From Lachnospiraceae bacterium UBA7182 (GTDB taxonomy: Bacteria; Bacillota; Clostridia; Lachnospirales; Lachnospiraceae), in contig DKVI01000084.1 of the NCBI GenBank assembly GCA_002491115.1, forward strand, positions 1-5,389: DNA of 5,389 nt, read 5' to 3'. A program made the translations under genes and the position numbers. The notes under the pieces were generated by a model. It did not search any database. It worked only from the letters and a program-made list of their open reading frames with translations, and was not told the origin of the DNA. Below are positions 4,624 to 5,389 of the stretch, one piece after another (position 1 is the stretch's first letter; each line of letters opens with the position of its first letter).

Positions 4624-5389
4624 GTACGATCTCCTCTTTTTTCTCTTCTTTTTTCTGATTCAGCGAAATAATAAATACCGTCGATAATACAAATACAAAT
4701 CCTAACAGATCCACCGCCTGAAAACGCACTTTCAGCCACAAAACCGAGACAACCGTGGCGGCCACCGGCTCGATACAGGCCAGCATGCTGGCGCCGGACG
4801 CGCCTACCATCCGAACGCCGGTCAGATAGAAATAGAATGCGCAGATTGTCCCAAATAATACGATGAAGCTCATGGCCAGTATTGTCTGTGAATCGATCAG
4901 CGGATGTATCGTCCAGGGCCGCATCAAAAGCATCAGCACAGAACCGCCGATGAACATCCCCCAGCCAAGGGTCAGCAAAGTGGAATATTTTTCCATCAGA
5001 TCTGCCGGCTGTAAGGTATATATGACTAAAGATACGGCAGCGATCATTCCCCACACCAGCGCCCTGGCAGGTATGGCAAGCTGGGACACATTGCCGTGGG
5101 TTGCCAGAATAAAGGTCCCGAACATGGAACAAAAGAGCGCCGCCAGCTCGTATGCTTTTGGTTTTTTACGATCTCTGAAACAAATCCAGACAAGGATAAG
5201 CGCAGGCCCTGTATATTGCAGCACCGTGGCCGTTCCCGCGTTGGAATACTGAATCGTCGTAAAATAAGAATACTGGCAGAGCATCATCCCGAAGATGGAA
5301 AAAATAACAATATCCCGCCTTCCTTTCGGCTTTTTGAACATGGCAAACACTTCGCCTTTATTCCGCAGAACTGAACCACTACCGGCTAA
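4616..5389 (-). CDS. EamA/DMT-superfamily transporter, partial (N-terminus beyond window)
   Basis: Integral membrane protein, probably a metabolite exporter or uptake carrier of the drug/metabolite transporter superfamily; the substrate cannot be predicted. The frame is open to the right edge (257 residues visible), reading LAGSGSVLRNKGEVFAMFKK before the first hydrophobic segment. The apparent GTG start at 5350 is therefore probably internal, and roughly 40-50 residues with the first membrane helix are missing. About nine hydrophobic helices remain. The two internal EamA repeats are recognisable: CQYSYFTTIQYSNAGTATVL near the end of the first pair of helices, then AFYFYLTGVRMVGASGASML in the second half, each followed by a conserved Pro (YTGP and IEPV). 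The tail is strongly charged (NQKKEEKKEE), as expected for a cytoplasmic end. It is the upstream member of an overlapping pair with the sigma-like gene. Confidence 0.88.
   Translation of the reverse strand, partial: LAGSGSVLRNKGEVFAMFKKPKGRRDIVIFSIFGMMLCQYSYFTTIQYSNAGTATVLQYTGPALILVWICFRDRKKPKAYELAALFCSMFGTFILATHGNVSQLAIPARALVWGMIAAVSLVIYTLQPADLMEKYSTLLTLGWGMFIGGSVLMLLMRPWTIHPLIDSQTILAMSFIVLFGTICAFYFYLTGVRMVGASGASMLACIEPVAATVVSVLWLKVRFQAVDLLGFVFVLSTVFIISLNQKKEEKKEEIVHG
4631..4636 (-). promoter_or_regulatory. Ribosome binding site of the sigma-like gene inside the transporter gene
   Basis: GAGGAG on the minus strand, 7 bases before ATG 4623-4621, embedded in the transporter codons for its charged C-terminus. 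It supports the chosen start and coupled translation. Confidence 0.8.

Noticed and set aside
4581..5132. A 183-codon minus-strand frame overlapping the transporter in another frame.
   Set aside because: Its composition (many R, G, H, C) is a frameshifted shadow of the transporter, whose membrane helices and repeats are convincing.
1..5389. CRISPR array associated with the Cas12f-like protein.
   Set aside because: No regularly spaced direct repeats of 20-40 bases were seen anywhere in the window.

Overview
The window looks like a fragment of a Clostridia chromosome, most likely Lachnospiraceae (a Blautia or Clostridium cluster XIVa-like relative). This rests on codon usage, on strong AGGAG-type ribosome binding sites, and on family resemblance of the proteins recalled from memory rather than searched. 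All five genes lie on the minus strand, and both outer genes run off the window, so it is probably a short contig or a cut from one.

Read in the direction of transcription, from high to low coordinates:
(1) 5389-4616: an EamA/DMT-type membrane transporter lacking its N-terminus.
(2) 4623-3856: a sigma-70-like protein overlapping the transporter by 8 bases. It has a region 1.1-like N-terminus, a region 2 core-binding motif and a region 3-like domain, but no region 4.
(3) 3855-3655: an AT-rich spacer holding two nearly identical perfect palindromes in inverted orientation.
(4) 3654-2323: a 443-residue TnpB/Cas12f-like protein with an intact zinc ribbon, but with all three RuvC catalytic acidic residues replaced.
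(5) 2322-2103: a non-coding stretch that folds, on the same strand, into consecutive stem-loops and ends in a perfect 7-bp hairpin. This is where TnpB-family genes encode their omega/guide RNA.
(6) 2058 (or 2106)-694: a CDP-glycerol glycerophosphotransferase-like protein of cell-surface polymer synthesis.
(7) 689-1: the N-terminal 229 residues of a very AT-rich, beta-propeller-like protein, easily missed because it has no stop codon inside the window.

The most interesting unit is (4)+(5). A nuclease-dead TnpB homologue followed by a structured RNA is the architecture of TldR-type RNA-guided transcription factors, in which a domesticated transposon nuclease binds DNA without cutting it. Neither a TnpA transposase nor a clear mobile-element boundary is visible, and the reading frame is intact, which favours domestication over a decaying insertion sequence. 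Its neighbours are a truncated sigma-like protein and surface-polymer genes. A regulatory link to either is inference only; no convincing target for the putative guide was found inside the window.

Other points of interest are a perfect 19-bp inverted repeat at the extreme left edge, inside the propeller gene, and a sharp drop in GC near the end of the glycerophosphotransferase gene that suggests a recombination junction in a variable surface locus.
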